Below the pieces are notes generated by a model. It did no database searches, was not told where the DNA came from, and worked only from the letters and a program-made list of their open reading frames with translations. From positions 1-64,000 of the forward strand of contig NCEF01000010.1 of NCBI GenBank assembly GCA_002280565.1: a stretch of DNA of 64,000 nucleotides. Direction: 5' to 3'. This DNA comes from Sphingomonas sp. 32-66-10. GTDB lineage: Bacteria > Pseudomonadota > Alphaproteobacteria > Sphingomonadales > Sphingomonadaceae. The position numbers were made by a program, and so were the translations under genes. The number at the start of each line of letters is the position of its first letter. Position 1 is the first letter of the stretch. Of this stretch, positions 45,754-54,289 are shown piece after piece.

Positions 45754-46804
45754 TCCGCTGACCCGCCTGCTCATCACTGCTGCCCTGCTCCCGCTCGCCG
45801 CCTGCGCCGCGGGGAAGCGCGAAGTCCCGGTGGTCCCCACCACCCCCGCCGCGAGCGTGGAGGCGCGTGGGGAAACCGATGCAGTCGGCACCGCCAACGC
45901 TGATGCGGCCGACGACCCCGCGATCTGGCGCAATCCGGCGGACCCCGCCGCCAGCCTGATCGTCGGGACGGACAAGAAAGCCGGGCTGCACGTCTATGAC
46001 CTGAGCGGCAAGGACCGCTTCTTCATCGACGCGGGCCAGGTCAACAATGTCGACCTGAAGGACATGGGGCCGCTCGGCATCATCGTCGCGGCGAGCGACC
46101 GCAACGATCGCAAGAATGCCAAGCTCGCGCTGTTCCGCCTCGACACCGCGACCACAAAGCTGATCCCGCTCGGCATCGTGCCGGTCGGCGCGGGCGAAGC
46201 CTATGGCGTCTGCCTGATGGCGGTCGGCAACACGCTGCACGCGTTCAACGTGATCAAGGACGGCACGATCCGTCAGGTCGCGCTCGACCTGACCGGCGCG
46301 ACGCCGACCGGCACGATCGTCCGCACGATGAAGCTTGGCACCCAGTCCGAAGGCTGCGCCGCCGACGCGCGCACCCAACGGCTCTATGTCGGTGAGGAAA
46401 ATGTCGGTCTGTGGCGCTTCGACGCCCGCGCCGATGGTCCCCTCGCCGGCACGCTGATCGCGCCTGCCGATGGGCAAAAGCTGGTGATCGATGTCGAGGG
46501 TGTGACCCTTGCGCCGGAAGGCACCGGCAATGGCGGCTATGTGATCGTCTCCAGCCAGGGCGACCACGCCTATAGCGTCTATCGCCTGTCCGACGATTCC
46601 TATGTCGGTCGCTTCCGGATCGCCGCGGGCAGCACCATTGGCGCGACGGAAGAAACCGACGGGATCGACTTCGCCCCAGGCGATTTCGGTCCCACCTATC
46701 CCGGCGGCCTGTTCGTCGCGCAGGACGGCTACAACCCGCCCAAGGCGCAGAACTTCAAATATGTCGCCTGGGCCGACATCAAGGCGGCGCTGGGCATCCA
46801 GTAA
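45719..46804 (+). CDS. beta-propeller phytase (3-phytase family)
   Basis: A ~361-residue lipoprotein-type phytase. The lipobox is LLPLAAC. Family motifs of the six-bladed calcium-dependent BPP fold are DDPAIWRNPADPAASLIVGTDKKAGLHVYDL, EAYGVC, EGCAADARTQRLYVGEENVGLWRF, DVEGVTL and SSQGDHAYSVY. It hydrolyses phytate to lower inositol phosphates. The start is uncertain: ATG 45719 overlaps the previous gene by 35 bases, and CTG 45758 would give a shorter signal. It is the third gene of the Pho-boxed operon. Confidence 0.92.
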   Translation: MAGNAPPNSRIDPLTRLLITAALLPLAACAAGKREVPVVPTTPAASVEARGETDAVGTANADAADDPAIWRNPADPAASLIVGTDKKAGLHVYDLSGKDRFFIDAGQVNNVDLKDMGPLGIIVAASDRNDRKNAKLALFRLDTATTKLIPLGIVPVGAGEAYGVCLMAVGNTLHAFNVIKDGTIRQVALDLTGATPTGTIVRTMKLGTQSEGCAADARTQRLYVGEENVGLWRFDARADGPLAGTLIAPADGQKLVIDVEGVTLAPEGTGNGGYVIVSSQGDHAYSVYRLSDDSYVGRFRIAAGSTIGATEETDGIDFAPGDFGPTYPGGLFVAQDGYNPPKAQNFKYVAWADIKAALGIQ

Positions 46805-46957
46805 AACGCACGGATCCGACATTGCGCGGCACAAGGTGAAACGCCGGTAACGACCGGCGACGCGTTGTGCCGCGACATGTTCGCTTTGGAAATTTCGGCG
46901 CTCCAACAGCGATTCGATACCGCTCATTCGAACTCCGCTGCGGCTGGTGGAACGTGG

Positions 46958-47749
46958 TCAGTCGCTCCAATCGCTCAGGTCGGCCGTCTCCAGCGTCGTG
47001 ACCAGCGCCGGATAGTCGTGGTCGATCACTGCCAGCGTCTTGCGGAACACGCCACGCAGATAGTCCTTCAGCGCTGCCTCCGCATCCGCCGCCTCGGCTC
47101 CGGCCATGCGCACAAAGATCGCCAGCGCGGCCGTCAGCGCCTCCTCGCTCAGATAGCCCTGCCGCCGCATTTCCCAGCCCTGTTCCTCGCCGGTCTGGAA
47201 CTGCGCGAACGTCTTTGCACCATTTGCCATGAACACGCCAAAGCCCAGGAACACCGCCGCGACATCGGTGGCATGCTCCTCCAGCGCCGCACCGCCCGGC
47301 GGCATGCTGCCATCGGCGTGGATCAGATAATGCGACAGCTCATGCGCAAAGGTCGCGACCAGCTCGGCCGGTCGCGCCAGTGCCGATGGGTTGTAGCTGA
47401 TGACCACGCGATTGCCGTCATGGCCGAAGGTGCCGCCCGGCGGGCTGTACTCATGCTTCAGCGCATGTCCCGGCGCGATGCGCGTCTCGCGCTCGGCCTC
47501 GCCCGGCACCAGCACACACTCCCATTCCGCCATGCCCGCATGCGCGCGCACCTGTTCGAACAGCTCGATCGCCCGATCATGCCCCTGCGCCGCGCTGGGC
47601 GGGAAGAAGTCGCGTGTCGGCAGGATCAGCACTGCGTCGCGATAGGCCTGGTCGCGATCCACCGTCTGAATCAGCCAGGCGAAGACAGCCAGCAGCCATT
47701 CGAACTCGTCGCGGTCGATCGGCAGCTTCGGTCCAAACCATCGGAACAT
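46958..47749 (-). CDS. putative zinc metalloprotease (HExxH), unassigned family
   Basis: A 263-residue soluble protein. The zinc motif FAHELSHYLIH is followed 15-20 residues later by EEHATDVAAVF, a likely third-ligand helix. The N-terminal part holds LLAVFAWLIQTVDRDQAYRDAVLILPTRDFF. I do not recognise a named family. ATG 47749 gives MFRWFGPKLP with GGGGG at good spacing; an upstream Met is less likely. It is convergent with the phytase operon end and divergent from the M20 peptidase gene. Confidence 0.7.
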   Translation of the reverse strand: MFRWFGPKLPIDRDEFEWLLAVFAWLIQTVDRDQAYRDAVLILPTRDFFPPSAAQGHDRAIELFEQVRAHAGMAEWECVLVPGEAERETRIAPGHALKHEYSPPGGTFGHDGNRVVISYNPSALARPAELVATFAHELSHYLIHADGSMPPGGAALEEHATDVAAVFLGFGVFMANGAKTFAQFQTGEEQGWEMRRQGYLSEEALTAALAIFVRMAGAEAADAEAALKDYLRGVFRKTLAVIDHDYPALVTTLETADLSDWSD

Positions 47750-47875
47750 CGGCACCCCCGCGCCCGGTCTAACGCGGGGGCCAGGGCGTGCCATCCCTTT
47801 TGGATGCAATTACATCCAAACTGAAGCAATCGCCTGCTCTTGCCGTGCGCGGCTACAGCGGCTTTAACCGGGTCC

Positions 47876-49171
47876 ATGTTCCGCGCTCTCGCCCCGCTCG
47901 CCCTGCTGGTTGCCGCTCCGGTCGCCGCACAGACCCCCGCCGAGAGCAAGATGGCGACCACCATCGCCGCCGAGTCCGACCGCCACGTCGCGCTGCTCGA
48001 AAAACTGGTCAACCAGAATAGCGGCTCGCTCAACATCGACGGCGTGACCAAGGTCGGCACCATGGTCCGCGCCGAACTCGAACCGCTCGGCTTTGCGGTC
48101 GAGTGGATCGACATGAAGGAAACCGGCCGCGCCGGGCACCTCGTCGCGACGCATCAGGGCAATGGCAAGGGCAAGCGCATCCTGCTGATCGCGCATCTCG
48201 ACACCGTGTTCGAACCCGAAAGCCCGTTCCAGAAGTTCGTCCGCACCGGGGACCGCGCGACCGGCCCCGGCATCGGCGATGACAAGGGCGGGATCGTCGT
48301 CATCATCGCCGCAATGCGCGCGATGCAGGCGGCGGGGACGCTCAAAAATGCCGATATCAAGATCGTGCTGACCGGCGATGAAGAACGCACCGGCGCCCCG
48401 CTCGCCATCGCCCGGCGCGACCTGATCGCCGCGGGCAAATGGGCCGATGTCGCGCTCGAATATGAAAATCTCGCGCGGGAGGACGGCAAGGATACCGGCA
48501 CCGTCGCGCGGCGTAGCTCGACCAACTGGACGCTGCGCACCACTGGAAAAACCGGGCATAGCAGCGGGGTATTCGGTGCCAATCTCGGCTATGGCGCGGC
48601 CTATGAACTGGCGCGCATCCTCGACGCATTCCGCCGCACGTTGCCCGAGCAGAATCTGACCTTCAACGTCGGCGTCATGGCGGCCGGCACCCCCGCAACC
48701 CTCGCCGACAATAACTATCAGGTCAGCGCGGGCGGGAAGACCAACATCGTCGCTGCCGAGGCGGTAGCGCGCGGCGACCTGCGCGCGCTGACGCCGGAGC
48801 AGGAGGCAAAGACCCGTGCCGCGATGCAGGCGATCGTCGCGCAAAGCCTGCCCGGCACGACCGCCAGCCTCGACTTTCAGGAGGGTTACCCGCCGATGGC
48901 CCCGACCGAAGGCAACCGCGCGCTGCTCACCAAGCTCAACGCCGTCAACCGCGACCTGAAGCTGCCCGAAATGGCCGAAATGGACCCCGCCCGCCGCGGT
49001 GCCGCCGACAGCGCGTTCGTCGCGGCTGACGTCGATACGCTTGCCGGCCTCGGCGTCGCGGGCGGCAATGCGCATGCCGAGGGCGAATGGGTCGACCTCA
49101 CGTCGATCCCGCTCCAGGCGCTGCGCAGCGCCGCCTTCATCACTCGCCTCAGCCGCGAAAAGCGCGACTGA
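47876..49171 (+). CDS. exported M20-family peptidase (glutamate carboxypeptidase-like)
   Basis: A 431-residue secreted zinc peptidase. A signal peptide (ALLVAAPVAAQ) is followed by the M20 catalytic domain: IAHLDTVFE (His/Asp), GPGIGDDKGG (bridging Asp), TGDEERTG (general base and ligand Glu) and a C-terminal GGNAHAEGEW (His). The dimerisation domain (~210-330; GKTGHSSGVFG) is intact. It resembles glutamate carboxypeptidase/CPG2-type enzymes that release C-terminal Glu from peptides or folates. ATG 47876. A flavodoxin-fold gene follows. Confidence 0.9.
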   Translation: MFRALAPLALLVAAPVAAQTPAESKMATTIAAESDRHVALLEKLVNQNSGSLNIDGVTKVGTMVRAELEPLGFAVEWIDMKETGRAGHLVATHQGNGKGKRILLIAHLDTVFEPESPFQKFVRTGDRATGPGIGDDKGGIVVIIAAMRAMQAAGTLKNADIKIVLTGDEERTGAPLAIARRDLIAAGKWADVALEYENLAREDGKDTGTVARRSSTNWTLRTTGKTGHSSGVFGANLGYGAAYELARILDAFRRTLPEQNLTFNVGVMAAGTPATLADNNYQVSAGGKTNIVAAEAVARGDLRALTPEQEAKTRAAMQAIVAQSLPGTTASLDFQEGYPPMAPTEGNRALLTKLNAVNRDLKLPEMAEMDPARRGAADSAFVAADVDTLAGLGVAGGNAHAEGEWVDLTSIPLQALRSAAFITRLSREKRD

Positions 49172-49206
49172 CGGAACGCTTCAGCTTCCCCGCGCGTCGT
49201 GCGGAG

Positions 49207-49818
49207 ATGCTGAACGCCCTAGCCCTAAACTGCACGCTCAAGGCCGATGAGTCCGAGCGCTCCTCCACCGATGCGATGATCGCGGTCCTTGCCGACGCCT
49301 TCGCCAAGCATGACGTGACCATCACCGAGACTGTCCGAATCGCCGCGCTCGATATCAAGCCGGGCGTATCGTCCGACGAGGGCAAAGGCGACGCCTGGCC
49401 CACGCTGCGCGAGAAGATCCTCGCCGCCGATATCCTGATCTTCGGCGGCCCGATCTGGATGGGTCAGATTTCCAGCATCGCCAAGCGCGTGCTCGAACGC
49501 ATGGACGCCTTCATCTCCGAAACCGACGATCAGGGTCGGATGCCGAGCTATTCCAAGGTCGCCATCGCCGCGATCGTCGGCAATGAGGATGGCGCGCATT
49601 TCAGCTCAGCCCAGCTGTTTCAGGCGCTGAACGATGTCGGCTACACCATCCCTGCCGTCGCGGCCTGTTACTGGGTCGGCGAAGCGATGGGCTCGACCGA
49701 CTTTCAGGACCTCGACAAGACGCCGAAAAAGGTCACGCAAACCGCCGCGATGGTCGCCGGCAACGCCGCACACCTTGCCGGATTGCTCAAGGCGAAGCCC
49801 TATCCCGGGCAGGACTGA
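49207..49818 (+). CDS. flavodoxin-fold NAD(P)H-dependent oxidoreductase
   Basis: A 203-residue flavodoxin-like FMN oxidoreductase. ALNCTLK at the N-terminus is the first strand and phosphate loop, IKPGVSSDEGKGDAWP follows, and ILIFGGPIWMGQISS is the second FMN loop. The ERMDAFISETDDQGRMPSYSKVA segment is typical of this WrbA/NQOR-like group. ATG 49207 is preceded immediately by GCGGAG (no spacing), so translation may rely on coupling to the M20 gene 35 bases upstream. The redox partner is unknown. Confidence 0.85.
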   Translation: MLNALALNCTLKADESERSSTDAMIAVLADAFAKHDVTITETVRIAALDIKPGVSSDEGKGDAWPTLREKILAADILIFGGPIWMGQISSIAKRVLERMDAFISETDDQGRMPSYSKVAIAAIVGNEDGAHFSSAQLFQALNDVGYTIPAVAACYWVGEAMGSTDFQDLDKTPKKVTQTAAMVAGNAAHLAGLLKAKPYPGQD

Positions 49819-49821
49819 CGC

Positions 49822-50796
49822 TCACGGGATCAGCAATGTCGCGCCCATCGTCTCCCCGGCGGCGATGGCGCGATGCGCTTCCGCCGCCTGCTCAAGGGCG
49901 TAGCGCCGCCCGATCTCGACCTGCAGCACGCCGCGCGCGACCAGATCGAACATCCACGCCACGCCCGCCGCGCGTTCCTCGGGCGTCGCATAATAATGGT
50001 AGAGTGTCGGGCGCGTCACGAACAGCGAACCATGCTGGCTCAGCGTCCCCAGATTGACCCCCGTCACCGGCCCGCCGGCATTGCCGAAGCTGACGATCAT
50101 CCCGCGTCGCGCGGTGGACTTGAGCGACGCCTCCCAGGTCGATCCACCGACCCCGTCCAGCACCACCGGCACGCCTTCGCCGCCGGTAATCTCCCGCACC
50201 CGCGCGGCGATGTCCTCACGCTTATATTCGATGACATGATCCGCCCCGATTGCTCGCGCACGTTCAGCCTTGTCGGGCGACCCGACCGTGCCGATCACCG
50301 TCGCGCCGACATGGTTCAGCCATTGCACGATCAGCTGTCCCGTCGCCCCAGCAGCGGCGTGGACCAGCACCGTCTGCCCCGGCTGCACCCGCGCGCAGCG
50401 TTCGATCAGATATTCGGCGGTACAGCCCTTCAGTGTCACCGCTGCCGCGACATCGAACCCGATGCCATCGGGAATCGGCAACAGTGCATCCGCCGCGACG
50501 TTGCGCGCGCTGGCATAGGCGCCGAGCGCGGGGCCGTAGGTCGTCACGCGATCGCCGACCGCAACGGCGGTGACGCCCTCGCCCACCGCCTCGACCACGC
50601 CAGCCGCCTCGCTGCCTAGGCCACTCGGCAACGGCACCGGATACAGGCCGGAGCGGTGATAGGTGTCGATAAAGTTCAGCCCCACCGCTTCGTGCCGCAC
50701 GCGCACTTCGCCGGGGCCGGGCGGCAGCAGGTCGACCTCGACCCATTCGATCACTTCCGGTCCGCCGGTCGTCCGGATCACTGCCTGCCGCGCCAT
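49822..50796 (-). CDS. qor: zinc-less MDR-family quinone oxidoreductase
   Basis: A 324-residue QOR-type medium-chain reductase that reduces quinones or enals with NADPH. Motifs: EAVGLNFIDTYHRSGLYPVPLPSGLGSEAAG at the N-terminus, VLVHAAAGATGQLIVQWL as the NADPH Rossmann and ADHVIEYKREDIAARVREIT. No zinc-ligand Cys cluster is present, as expected. ATG 50796 has GGAG/GAGG upstream. It is divergent from the aldehyde dehydrogenase gene; both could handle reactive carbonyls. Confidence 0.92.
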   Translation of the reverse strand: MARQAVIRTTGGPEVIEWVEVDLLPPGPGEVRVRHEAVGLNFIDTYHRSGLYPVPLPSGLGSEAAGVVEAVGEGVTAVAVGDRVTTYGPALGAYASARNVAADALLPIPDGIGFDVAAAVTLKGCTAEYLIERCARVQPGQTVLVHAAAGATGQLIVQWLNHVGATVIGTVGSPDKAERARAIGADHVIEYKREDIAARVREITGGEGVPVVLDGVGGSTWEASLKSTARRGMIVSFGNAGGPVTGVNLGTLSQHGSLFVTRPTLYHYYATPEERAAGVAWMFDLVARGVLQVEIGRRYALEQAAEAHRAIAAGETMGATLLIP

Positions 50797-50885
50797 CGCC
50801 TCATCTCCAGTTTCAGGTTGCAACCCGTGCCCCCGCTCGCCACATAAGCCTCCATACCCGAACCTCAAATTTTTCGGAGACCAGG

Positions 50886-52310
50886 ATGCGCAGCTATCTC
50901 AAACACTATATCGGCGGCCAATGGGTCAAAAGCGAGGGCGGAACGATCCATCAAGTCATTGATCCTGCTACAGAATCTGCCACCACCGAAATCACTCTGG
51001 GCTCGCAGGCCGATGTCGACAAGGCCGTCGCCGCCGCCAGGGCTGCGTTCGAAACCTTCAGCCGCACCAGCGTCGAGGATCGCCTCGCGCTGATCGATCG
51101 CGTCATCGCCGAATACAAGGCGCGCATGGACGACATGGCCCAGGCGATCAGCGCCGAAATGGGGGCGCCGCTCAGCCTTGCCAAGACCGCGCAGGTCGGG
51201 TCGGGCATCGGCCATCTGATGTCCGCCGCGCGCGCGCTCAAGGAGTTCGAGTTCGAGGAAGCGGTCGGCAACAGCCTCGTCGTACATGAACCGATCGGCG
51301 TCGTTGCGATGATCACGCCGTGGAACTGGCCGCTCAACCAGATCGTGTCCAAGGTCGCCCCTGCGCTCGCCGCCGGCTGCACCATGATCCTGAAACCGAG
51401 CGAGGAAGCGCCAAGCTGCGCCGCGATCTTTGCCGAGGTGATGGACGCGGCCGGCGTGCCGGCTGGCGTATTCAACCTCGTCAATGGCGACGGCCCCGGC
51501 GTCGGCACCGCGCTGTCACAGCACAAGGGCGTCGACATGGTTAGCTTCACCGGGTCGACCCGCGCCGGCATCGCGGTCGCCAAGAACGCCGCCGACACGG
51601 TCAAGCGCGTGCATCAGGAACTGGGCGGCAAGTCGCCCTCGCTGATGCTGGAGGGCGCGGACGTCGCGACTGCGGTCAAGGGCACGTTGTTCAGCGTCCT
51701 GCTCAATTCGGGCCAGAGCTGCATTGCGCCTGCCCGCCTGCTCGTCCCCGCCGCGCTGGAAAAGGAAGCCGCCGCTGCCGCCGCCGAGGTGATGAAGGCG
51801 ACGACCTGCGGCAATCCCGCCGATGAGGGCCGCCATATCGGCCCGGTCGTCAACAAGACCCAGTGGGAGAAGATCCAGGGCCTGATCCGCAAGGGGCTGG
51901 AGGAAGGCGCCACGCTCGAAACCGGCGGCCCGGGTCGTCCCGACGGCATCGACACCGGCTATTTCGTCAAGCCGACGCTGTTTTCGGGCGTGCACAACGA
52001 CATGACGATCGCGCGTGAGGAGATCTTTGGCCCGGTCGTCACGATCATCCCCTATGACAGCGAGGAAGAGGCCGTCCGCATCGCCAACGACACCGATTAC
52101 GGCCTGTCGGCGGTGGTGTTCGGCAGCCCCGAAGCGGTCAAGCGCGTCGCCCCGCGCCTGCGCGCCGGCATGGTCTATATCAATGGCGGCCAGCCCAACC
52201 CCGACCTGCCCTTCGGCGGCTACAAGCAGAGCGGCAATGGCCGCGAACACGGCAAATACGGCCTCGCGGAGTTCATGGAAGTGAAGGCGATGGTCGGCGC
52301 GCTCGCCTAA
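50886..52310 (+). CDS. NAD(P)+-dependent aldehyde dehydrogenase
   Basis: A 474-residue ALDH superfamily enzyme oxidising aldehydes to acids. The N-terminal IGGQWVKS, the ITPWNWPLNQ cofactor loop, FTGSTRAG, the catalytic Glu at ~245 (QELGGKSPSL) and Cys at ~279 (SGQSCIAPARL), and C-terminal EIFGPVVTI and PFGGYKQSGNGRE are all intact. ATG 50886 with GGAG upstream. The substrate is not evident. It is divergent from a quinone oxidoreductase, and is followed by a palindromic repeat and a small zinc-ribbon gene. Confidence 0.95.
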   Translation: MRSYLKHYIGGQWVKSEGGTIHQVIDPATESATTEITLGSQADVDKAVAAARAAFETFSRTSVEDRLALIDRVIAEYKARMDDMAQAISAEMGAPLSLAKTAQVGSGIGHLMSAARALKEFEFEEAVGNSLVVHEPIGVVAMITPWNWPLNQIVSKVAPALAAGCTMILKPSEEAPSCAAIFAEVMDAAGVPAGVFNLVNGDGPGVGTALSQHKGVDMVSFTGSTRAGIAVAKNAADTVKRVHQELGGKSPSLMLEGADVATAVKGTLFSVLLNSGQSCIAPARLLVPAALEKEAAAAAAEVMKATTCGNPADEGRHIGPVVNKTQWEKIQGLIRKGLEEGATLETGGPGRPDGIDTGYFVKPTLFSGVHNDMTIAREEIFGPVVTIIPYDSEEEAVRIANDTDYGLSAVVFGSPEAVKRVAPRLRAGMVYINGGQPNPDLPFGGYKQSGNGREHGKYGLAEFMEVKAMVGALA

Positions 52311-52316
52311 CTTAAA

Positions 52317-52346
52317 TTCCTCCCCTGAGCACACTCAGGGGAGGAA
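52317..52346. repeat. palindromic intergenic repeat (GGGGAGGA family, copy 6)
   Basis: A perfect 13-bp inverted repeat, TTCCTCCCCTGAG (52317-52329) with CTCAGGGGAGGAA (52334-52346). It lies between convergent gene ends (ALDH and the zinc-ribbon gene) and could terminate both. Confidence 0.88.
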
Positions 52347-52352
52347 CTAAGG

Positions 52353-52712
52353 TCAGTCGAACAGCTCTTCCAGGAAGCTCTTCTTGCGCTTGTGCTTGTA
52401 GTAGCGCGGGTCGTGGCCCTGATGGCCATACCCGCCGCCATAGCCCTGCTGCTGCGGATAGCCCCCGCCCGGCTGCGGCCATGGGCTCCCCTGCGGGGGC
52501 ATCGGCGGCTGGGGCGGTATTGGCGGCTGCGGAGCGACCGGCGCCTCGCCCACGCCGCTGCGCTCGATGATCTTGTCGAGCTCGCCACGGTCGAGCCAGA
52601 TACCGCGGCACTGCGGGCAGTAATCGATCTCGATCCCCTGCCGGTCGCTCATATGGAGCCCGGTCTTGCACACGGGGCACAGCATTCCGGCAACGGCTTC
52701 GGGGGTACGCAT
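52353..52712 (-). CDS. zinc-ribbon (TFIIB-type) protein with Pro/Gln/Gly tail
   Basis: A 119-residue protein. The N-terminal zf-TFIIB module is LCPVCKTGL...YCPQCRGIWLDRGEL (two CxxC pairs), at residues ~10-47. The middle is Pro/Gln/Gly-rich (low-complexity), and the C-terminus is basic with HKRKKSFLEELFD. Similar proteins are widespread in proteobacteria with unknown function. The terminator-like palindrome at 52317 serves it and the ALDH gene. Confidence 0.85.
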   Translation of the reverse strand: MRTPEAVAGMLCPVCKTGLHMSDRQGIEIDYCPQCRGIWLDRGELDKIIERSGVGEAPVAPQPPIPPQPPMPPQGSPWPQPGGGYPQQQGYGGGYGHQGHDPRYYKHKRKKSFLEELFD

Positions 52713-52779
52713 ATCCTGCTCCTTGCTGATCGCATTCAGCGCGAAGCTAGGGAGCCGCAGTCACAAGAACAAGGCGTGA

Positions 52780-52992
52780 TCAATGGATCGTACCAACCGC
52801 ACGGTTCACGCTCATCAGCACGATCAGCCGCTCGATCTGGCGCCAGCGGCAGAAATTGATGTGATTGCCCAGGTCCCGAAACTTGTCCGCGCGGGCCGCC
52901 GCTTCCAGACCTGCGTCGTCACCGAATGCCCGGATCAGGTCGGCGGCGTCGGTCACATGGGCACGGTCGGCGAGATAGGGGATGGGCGACAT
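52780..52992 (-). CDS. small conserved protein of unknown function
   Basis: A 70-residue protein (MSPIPYLADRAHVTDAAD onward) with helices containing LEAAARADKFRDLGNHINFC and a C-terminal RWRQIERLIVLMS. Its codon use and composition look native and I recall similar proteins in sphingomonads, but I know of no assigned function. ATG 52992 has no strong ribosome-binding site. It faces away from the S24 region; a large palindrome (53105-53171) lies upstream. Confidence 0.65.
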   Translation of the reverse strand: MSPIPYLADRAHVTDAADLIRAFGDDAGLEAAARADKFRDLGNHINFCRWRQIERLIVLMSVNRAVGTIH

Positions 52993-53104
52993 CGATAATC
53001 CTTGCACAGTCTCGCGCGCACGCACGCACCGCGCGTGCCAGCTTTGGCGAAGGCATGCCGCGCTGCGGGTTTCGAGGGTAAATCGCTGGAAACCATAGCG
53101 CTTT

Positions 53105-53171
53105 TGCCCGTGCCGCGCGTGCCGTGACGGGACAGTGGCGTCCCGTCACGGGACGTGGCATGGCACGGGCA
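53105..53171. repeat. large nested palindrome at the 5' end of a small membrane protein gene
   Basis: The outer arms TGCCCGTGCC (53105-53114) and GGCACGGGCA (53162-53171) enclose a perfect 11-bp inner hairpin, CGTGACGGGAC (53123-53133) with GTCCCGTCACG (53140-53150). A third GGGAC follows. The right outer arm ends on the first base of the ATG at 53171. Confidence 0.85.
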
Positions 53172-53356
53172 TGAACCGCTCATCCAAACCCGCCCCGATT
53201 GCCGGCGGCGCGCTCCTCGCCCTGTCGCTGGTCGTCGGCACCGTGATCGGCGTGCGTCAGGGACAGCCCTCGATCGGCTTCCTCGCCGGGCTTGGCATCG
53301 GCATTGCGCTGCTCATCATCGTCGCCCTGATCGATCGGGTCCGCGGCAGCCGCTAA
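53171..53356 (+). CDS. two-span small membrane protein
   Basis: A 61-residue protein with two hydrophobic segments (GALLALSLVVGTVIGV and LAGLGIGIALLIIVALI) and a basic C-terminus (DRVRGSR). ATG 53171 is the last base group of a long palindrome, and its ribosome-binding region lies inside that structure. No family is recognised. It is convergent with the S24 repressor gene, 10 bases away. Confidence 0.6.
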   Translation: MNRSSKPAPIAGGALLALSLVVGTVIGVRQGQPSIGFLAGLGIGIALLIIVALIDRVRGSR

Positions 53357-53366
53357 GCCGCGACCG

Positions 53367-53999
53367 TCACACCAGCGCGCGGTGCATCCATACCACGCGC
53401 CCGACCACGTCGATTGCGCGCACCGGCACGATTTCGCGCGCGTAATCCGGGTTGTCGCTGACCAGTTCGACCTCGCCGCCCATTGCCCTGATCCGCTTGA
53501 CCGAGAGCATCCCGTCACGGCGAAACACATGGATCGCCGCGCGCGGACCCGGCACCCGCCGCGCGCCATCGACCAGGATCTCGTCGCCATCGCACAGCGT
53601 CGGCTCCATCGACGCGCCCTCGACGCGGATCGTCGATGCCATGTCGGCGCGCACGCCCAACCGCCGCAGCAATGCCGGGTCGAGCAATAACGGGCTCGCC
53701 CGCTCGCTCTCCACCACGCGCCCGCGTCCCGCCGCCGCCCCGGCATCGACCCGCGCCACTGCCACCAGCCCCTCGACCGCCGGCCCGCCCAGTGCCGCAT
53801 CGCTCAAGCCCAGATAGCGCACCAGCCGCCGCCGGTCCCCCTCGGCCAGCATGCGCGGACTACCCCGCGTCACGAACTGCTGCAGATAGGCGGCGTTCCG
53901 CCCGATCAGCCGCGACAGCTCCGCCAGCGACGCCCCCCGCGCCACCGCCGCTTGTGCCAACGCCCGCCGCTGTTCGTCCGATTCCATGATCGCATCCAT
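53367..53999 (-). CDS. S24-family (LexA/cI-like) transcriptional repressor
   Basis: A 210-residue regulator. The N-terminal helix-turn-helix (~residues 18-45; ASLAELSRLIGRNAAYLQQFV) is XRE-like. The C-terminal domain is a LexA/S24 peptidase with catalytic Ser130 (GASMEPTL) and Lys168 (LSVKRIRA); the spacing (38) matches LexA. The linker (VDAGAAAGRG) has an Ala-Gly pair as a possible self-cleavage site. It should repress its targets until RecA-ssDNA-triggered autocleavage. ATG 53999 is favoured over 53987. A LexA-type box lies in the divergent promoter region with a small HTH operon. Confidence 0.88.
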   Translation of the reverse strand: MDAIMESDEQRRALAQAAVARGASLAELSRLIGRNAAYLQQFVTRGSPRMLAEGDRRRLVRYLGLSDAALGGPAVEGLVAVARVDAGAAAGRGRVVESERASPLLLDPALLRRLGVRADMASTIRVEGASMEPTLCDGDEILVDGARRVPGPRAAIHVFRRDGMLSVKRIRAMGGEVELVSDNPDYAREIVPVRAIDVVGRVVWMHRALV

Positions 54000-54034
54000 A
54001 GCCGCAGGATTTTTCCTAGACAAGTTGGAAATGA

Positions 54035-54049
54035 GAACATTTAATGAAC
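54035..54049. promoter_or_regulatory. SOS-type (alphaproteobacterial LexA) box GAAC-N7-GAAC
   Basis: GAAC (54035-54038), ATTTAAT and GAAC (54046-54049). Its reverse complement is GTTC-N7-GTTC, the direct-repeat SOS box described for alphaproteobacteria. It lies in the 89-base divergent region between the S24 repressor and the small HTH gene, in AT-rich surroundings. Confidence 0.7.
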
Positions 54050-54088
54050 AAATGAGTCGGGGGCGGCCCCGCAGCATGAGGAAGGGCA

Positions 54089-54289
54089 ATGGCGATTCTG
54101 GGAAAGATCGAGCGATATTTGCGGCGCTATGGCATGCCGCGCACCAAATTCGGGCGGCTGGCGGTCAATGATCCGCGGCTGGTGGATGATCTGCGCAACG
54201 GCCGCGATCCCGGCCCGGAACTGTGCGCGCGGATCGAGGCGCAGCTGGCGCGACCGCCCGCTGCACCCACCCGGGGGGATGCACAATGA
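54089..54289 (+). CDS. small HTH-like protein, first gene of a putative SOS operon
   Basis: A 66-residue basic protein (ILGKIERYLRRYGMPRTKFG, then VNDPRLVDDLRNGRDPGPEL) with the predicted helix-turn-helix pattern of small phage-type regulators. ATG 54089 with AGGAAGG upstream. It overlaps the next gene (ATGA) and is divergent from the S24 repressor. Similar small proteins are common in sphingomonads. Its role may be as a DNA-binding partner or antirepressor; that is a guess. Confidence 0.7.
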   Translation: MAILGKIERYLRRYGMPRTKFGRLAVNDPRLVDDLRNGRDPGPELCARIEAQLARPPAAPTRGDAQ

